From: Lepisosteus oculatus
Taxonomy: Eukaryota; Chordata; Actinopteri; Semionotiformes; Lepisosteidae
DNA: 64,000 nt
NCBI RefSeq assembly: GCF_040954835.1
Contig: NC_090704.1
Span: 15,278,001-15,342,000, forward strand
Direction of reading: 5' to 3'
Part shown: positions 59,501 to 64,000 of the stretch, piece after piece
How positions within the stretch are numbered: position 1 is the stretch's first letter
Layout of the letters: every line of letters begins with the position of its first letter
Program-made: the position numbers and the translations under genes
The notes under the pieces: model-generated
What the model was told of the DNA's origin: nothing
Databases searched by the model: none
The model's input: the letters and a program-made list of their open reading frames with translations, nothing else

Positions 59501-62500
59501 GCACAAATAATCAATGACAGCCACAAATGTGAAGTGGACAGAAGGACCAGAGCTGTCTACTAAGATGTACTTTCACAGCTTTGTAACAGACATCACCCTG
59601 GGAACAGGCTGTTATTTGAATGCTTTATTTTTACATTTTCAAAGACAACACTTAATACTAATGCTGTGCACAATTTGTGCTCTTATCCACGAATTTCTCT
59701 CTGTACTGCATCCCACTCCGCAGAAAACGGACCAGGCATTATACATCCACTTTAGCTTATCACATGCTTGTACTTTATCTGGTCTTTTTCTTTGGAATCA
59801 CAGCAAGATTTAAAATAATATGCAATAGTCGTCACACCAACAGAGATGTTATTTCTTTGGACATTAAAACTTCTATCTGGAATTAAAAGTTAAGAGGAAA
59901 ACCTCTATACTTCACTAAATTTCTCTTTGTCCCATAATAATTGGTATGGTTTGATATAAAAGCATAAATGTGCTCTCCGGGAGACTTAAAAAATGTAATA
60001 GTGAACAACTTCATATAAAGCAAGTGCTAAAGGTGTGCAACGAGTCACACAAACCCTTCACATTACTCTCTGCATCTTACAAGCCACTTTACAAAGAATA
60101 CTGCTTTGGCTTTCACAGTTTACCTACCAAAAGGTCTAAATAGTAACTTATTTATAAAGATCTTTCCAAACCCAAGTATACTGTACATAGTGATAAATAA
60201 AGATAAAGACAAAAAATACAATAAATAGTAAAAGAAAAACAATACAAAACATACAGGATCAACCATAGGCCGTAGTAAAAAGGTGAGTTTTAAGTTTAGA
60301 TTTGAAGAGTAAAATAATTAGTCTTTCGAAAAGTTGGAGGATGGCCACTCTTTAACAAAGGACCAGTGACAGGAAAGCATTGTCACCAAACGTCCAATAT
60401 TTAGTCATAAATACAGTGAGCAAAGGACCAGGTTCAGCTGAACAGAAGGGAGTGTAAACATGAAGGAGTTCAGAGATGTATGATAGGGCCAGATTTTTAA
60501 AATCTTAAAAGTCAGAAACAAAATCTTACATTGAACATATGCTGTGATATGCTGCCAAGATCTGGTGTGGGTTACAAGTTAGAAGTCTACCTGCAGAGTT
60601 CTGGATATATTGCAACTTACTGAGAAGAATTTTAAGGGTCCCATAGAGCAAAAATTGCAGAAATAAAGCCTTGATGTTGCTGAGTGCTTGATTCACATAT
60701 AAAACATTGATAAAAACTGCCTGATGAGGGCAATATTTCTAAGGTAAAAAAAGGAAGCCTTAATCAAATTTTTCACATGAGGCTCAAAGACAGGAGAGGA
60801 TCAAGTGTGATTTCCCAGATTCCCGACTACAGCTGACATCCGAATGGGGAAGCCATCCAAGATTACTGCCAAGCTCTCCAGCTTTTTCAGCTGAAATTTG
60901 CTGGTCATCAGTAAAATGTCTGTTTCAATTCAGATTAAGGAAAATGGACTGCTGGTCATACTTTTACAGTTGCATACTAATCTATTACCACTAGCCAATC
61001 AATTCAAACTATTTCCAATACACTCAGTTTGCTTTGATCTTGCAACTTCTTATAACTGGGTGCTTTGTACCTTTGTGATCCCAAATCTACATGTATTAAA
61101 ATCACACCTAAAGGACTGACCCCTTTAAGAAAAATGTATTTGTTTGTCTGTTTACACATACATTTACAAAATCTACTACAATACAAGAACAAGGCACAGT
61201 TTAAAAAAAGATAATAGTTAGTATAGGGTATAACCAATAAGCAACACAATATTCGGTGATAATACCCCTAACTTTGTTTTGCGAGTCTAAGACAATACTG
61301 ATTAGTACACCACCTTATAAATGGGTAGTCTGACGATCTTTCCTTTATTTTGGAAACAAAGGGGCTTTGTGATTAGAAATAATACATCAGACAGCCTCCA
61401 AGAGGTGATTCCCAGTAAGCATGATAACCACAGAACTGAGACACTACTAAAAGACATCTTCTGCCTCCACTGTGTTTAAAGAAAGTAATTTCCAAAAAGT
61501 GCATGAGGTCCTCAGCTCTGTAGCTAGCTACTGTAGTTAGATAACTACACAGCTGTGAGGCTGTTACATAATAGGAACTCTTGATAAAACATGCATGGAA
61601 AAATGGAACAGGCGTATAAAGTTAAGAAACAAAGAAGAAAAAGTAATTATAATTATTTAAATTCCTGTTCCAACACTTCAGACTATATCACTAAGCTTCT
61701 CCTACATAGTCTCTGTAGGGCACGTCTCTGAATGCAGTGACATCTGATATTTCTCCAGAGTCCTCCTTTTAATTTTGAAGTGGCCACAAGTGATTAAAAA
61801 AGGCACTATAAAGCCCATAAAAGCAGAGCCACGTAATGAAGAATCGTTACTCTTATGCTACTTATATCTACGGCCCTGATGGAATTAACAACAGAGAAAA
61901 GAAAAAATAACGGTTATTTTCTGGGATTCTAAAACTAACCTTTAAGAAAATAAGACTCAAAAACCAAAAACGTGAAGAAGCAGTACATTTACAAACAATT
62001 GGTGGAAGTCAAAATTAAATTAATTGTATAGTCATATGTTCTTTTGGATGCGGGTTAGAATCATTGACGCGGTGCACTGTTTTAATCACACTTCACTTTT
62101 GTGTGAGAAATTTGGCTAGGTCCTCGTCACTGTAAATGAAAATGTGCTCTCAACTGATGTATGTGTTTCAATAAAGGACTGCAATTTAACAAAAACGTTT
62201 TATTCAATACAGAGCGAAAAGAGGTATGTCATTTCCTTAAAATAACACAATTAAACACAATCAAGCAGGCTTCAATCGAAAGCTAATTTCACATTTTTTT
62301 ATAATTTAAACAAGAGTGATTGAGCCTTTGTGTACCAATCCAATTGGGGTTTTAGAAGTTTCGGTTTTGGGAGTAATTCCTCTGCCTCGCTGAATTATGT
62401 AACAGCTTAATTTTCTTTACTTGCAAAATGTTATTCTGATATCCATGCATGGACAGTGAAGCACATTTTGGAGACATGTTTTCGTATTCAGACGTGGTTA

Positions 62501-63574
62501 GAGCAAACTGAATCGCGTTAGGTACCGAACTTAAAAGGAAGTGTAAAAGGCTAAAATTCGTAGTCACCAGTGACAAGACGATGATTTACCTTCTGCATCT
62601 GCCAACTAACACCTCCACAGACACTTCCCGAAGTTAAAGAACATGCTTAAATTGCACGCTTAAACTTGCAGGCCCCCACACAAGATACATCTGCTCATTT
62701 TAAGACACTAGCATAGCAAAAGCGTCATTGGATTCTCCAAAATTTCATGGAACGATGAAAAAAACCCATTCAATTTACCTGAACCTCGTGTGAGCACGAA
62801 AATATAAGTAACGATAAAGTACTTTCCCTAAATATACATTATTGCATATACAAGGGTACCAGATTATTTTTTTCAAACGAATAATAGTTTCAACAGGTCG
62901 CTACCACAAATGATCAATCCATACGAAAAACGATTTGTTTCAAAAACGATGCTGATCAACATTACTTACGCGATATCCAGCTAGACATGATCCCAACGTG
63001 TCGTAATGGAAAAAAATCTTAAATACATAAATTGCCTATTAAATATACAATGGGTGAAATTACTAGTAAGACATGTTTTAGATTACCATGAACACTATTT
63101 TGCGTTTGCCTATCGAAATTCGATTATAAAGTGTTTTACAATGGATATATTTATAAGCCTTGCGATGTACAAAAAAGTAACCATCCATAACGAATACTAA
63201 TACTTATGCATAACGTCTACAGAACGCTTACGCATGTAAATGCGTACAAAACTGGTTTATACCACTGAAAACGAAAGTTACATTGCGAGGGTCAAGTCAT
63301 AAGGCCATTCAAAGTGTTTGTGCTTCAAAAGAAATACACCCGCCCCCATCACACAAAACGCATACCTGCCATCTTTTTTTAAGACATGCATTTTTTCCCT
63401 CAAACACTGATGTAGTGCTTAATTCCCGGGAAGGCGTGATAAACACATTGCACTCTACCGAATATCAAAGTAAAGTCGAGGTAAACAGATCTCTTCTGGT
63501 GATAGAACAACATACACGGCTCCAAAATGGCTGCCCTACCCACAGTGGAATAAATATCTTGATACACACATACC
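56577..63574 (-). other. gpbp1l1: GPBP1L1 5' intron region
   Basis: About 7 kb between the start-codon exon and the first 5' UTR exon. A possible further non-coding exon lies at about 57308-57384 (donor GTAAGA below 57308, AG acceptor above 57384). A degraded LINE lies at about 60250-60780. The remainder is AT-rich and shows no coding region I can support. Confidence 0.55.
60250..60780 (-). mobile_element. Degraded LINE 3' fragment
   Basis: Wording such as 'ggtgagttttaagtttagat', 'gacaggaaagcattgtcacc' and 'tgatgagggcaatatttcta' resembles the antisense of an L2-type LINE end, like the copies at 29999 and 33428, but it is much more diverged and has no open frame. Confidence 0.4.
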
Positions 63575-63830
63575 TCTGAATTATAGTTGGAGCGGTGGCT
63601 TTCTGCAAAAACCTTAACGTATTCCGATCCGTGAAAGCAGTAGGCTTCGTATCCCTTTTGCGAGTTAATATCCCTTAATCTCAGGTGCCTGTCTGAAGGT
63701 ACAGGTATTATTTGTTTGGGTTTTGTGACCGTGCTCGCTATGACTCTCTCCCAATCCGTCTATCTGTCCTGTTCCTGACTGCTGCTCTCAGGCGCGCTAA
63801 TCAATCCCGGAGCTATTGGCTGGAGGCGTC
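63574..63830 (-). promoter_or_regulatory. gpbp1l1: GPBP1L1 first exon and promoter region
   Basis: A good donor (CAGAG then GTATGT) at 63574/63573 defines the end of a probable 5' UTR exon on the minus strand. Upstream (63.7-63.83 kb) is locally GC-richer DNA with a CCAAT box on the minus strand (ATTGG at 63815-63819) and a CRE-like TGACGCC next to it. In human this promoter lies between GPBP1L1 and the oppositely oriented TMEM69. Confidence 0.5.
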
Positions 63831-64000
63831 ACAGCAACAAACCCCCGCTGGAATCACGACCTACACCACAAAAAAAGTTTTCTTATTTCATTTGCTAAAG
63901 TTAATCTTCCTCAGTGCCACTTTAAACAGAAATAAAAATAATAACACAATGAACGGCACTTTAAATGTGTAATCACGAGAAAGCTCAAAAACCTATCGCA

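Noticed and set aside
1..64000. CRISPR arrays, operons, prokaryotic mobile elements
   Set aside because: The window is spliced vertebrate DNA; the only regular short repeats are AAT microsatellites.

Overview
This window is vertebrate nuclear DNA, almost certainly from a ray-finned fish. The evidence is split genes with GT-AG introns, AT-rich introns with (AAT)n tracts, and dispersed repeats typical of fish: a 5S-rRNA-derived SINE, L2-like LINEs, RTE-associated repeats, a Tc1 remnant, a hAT MITE and Penelope-like fragments. Each gene is present once and the order is that of human 1p34. This fits a non-duplicated lineage such as gar or bowfin, but the species is an inference I cannot prove from the sequence.

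Four protein-coding genes are present: AKR1A1 (3' half, + strand, 62-3964), NASP (complete, + strand, 5965-15251), CCDC17 (complete, - strand, 42387 down to 15644) and GPBP1L1 (complete CDS, - strand, 56521 down to 46405, with a 5' non-coding exon near 63.6 kb). I assembled them exon by exon. The proposed splice phases agree at every junction, giving 206 codons of AKR1A1 in the window, 548 aa for NASP, about 1450 aa for CCDC17 and 498 aa for GPBP1L1. The human order is AKR1A1-NASP-CCDC17-GPBP1L1-TMEM69, so TMEM69 should lie just beyond the right edge, probably sharing a promoter with GPBP1L1.

Layout: 1-4.2 kb is the AKR1A1 tail; 4.2-5.8 kb is intergenic with a fish repeat; 5.8-15.4 kb is NASP; 15.4-42.4 kb is CCDC17, whose introns carry most of the mobile-element debris; 42.4-44.7 kb is intergenic; 44.7-63.7 kb is GPBP1L1. 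NASP and CCDC17 converge, with poly(A) signals only about 110 bases apart. The genes are unrelated in function (aldehyde reduction, histone H3-H4 chaperoning, a poorly known coiled-coil protein, a transcriptional regulator) and do not form an operon or a dedicated pathway.

I found no new multi-gene system. The most interesting points are the CCDC17 product, which runs roughly 800 residues past the point where human CCDC17 ends; a family of short retroposed units with clean 13-14 bp target duplications and a hammerhead-like core, related to Penelope-like elements; a hAT MITE with a perfect 8-bp duplication; a likely GC-AG last intron in NASP; and the tightly convergent NASP/CCDC17 3' ends.
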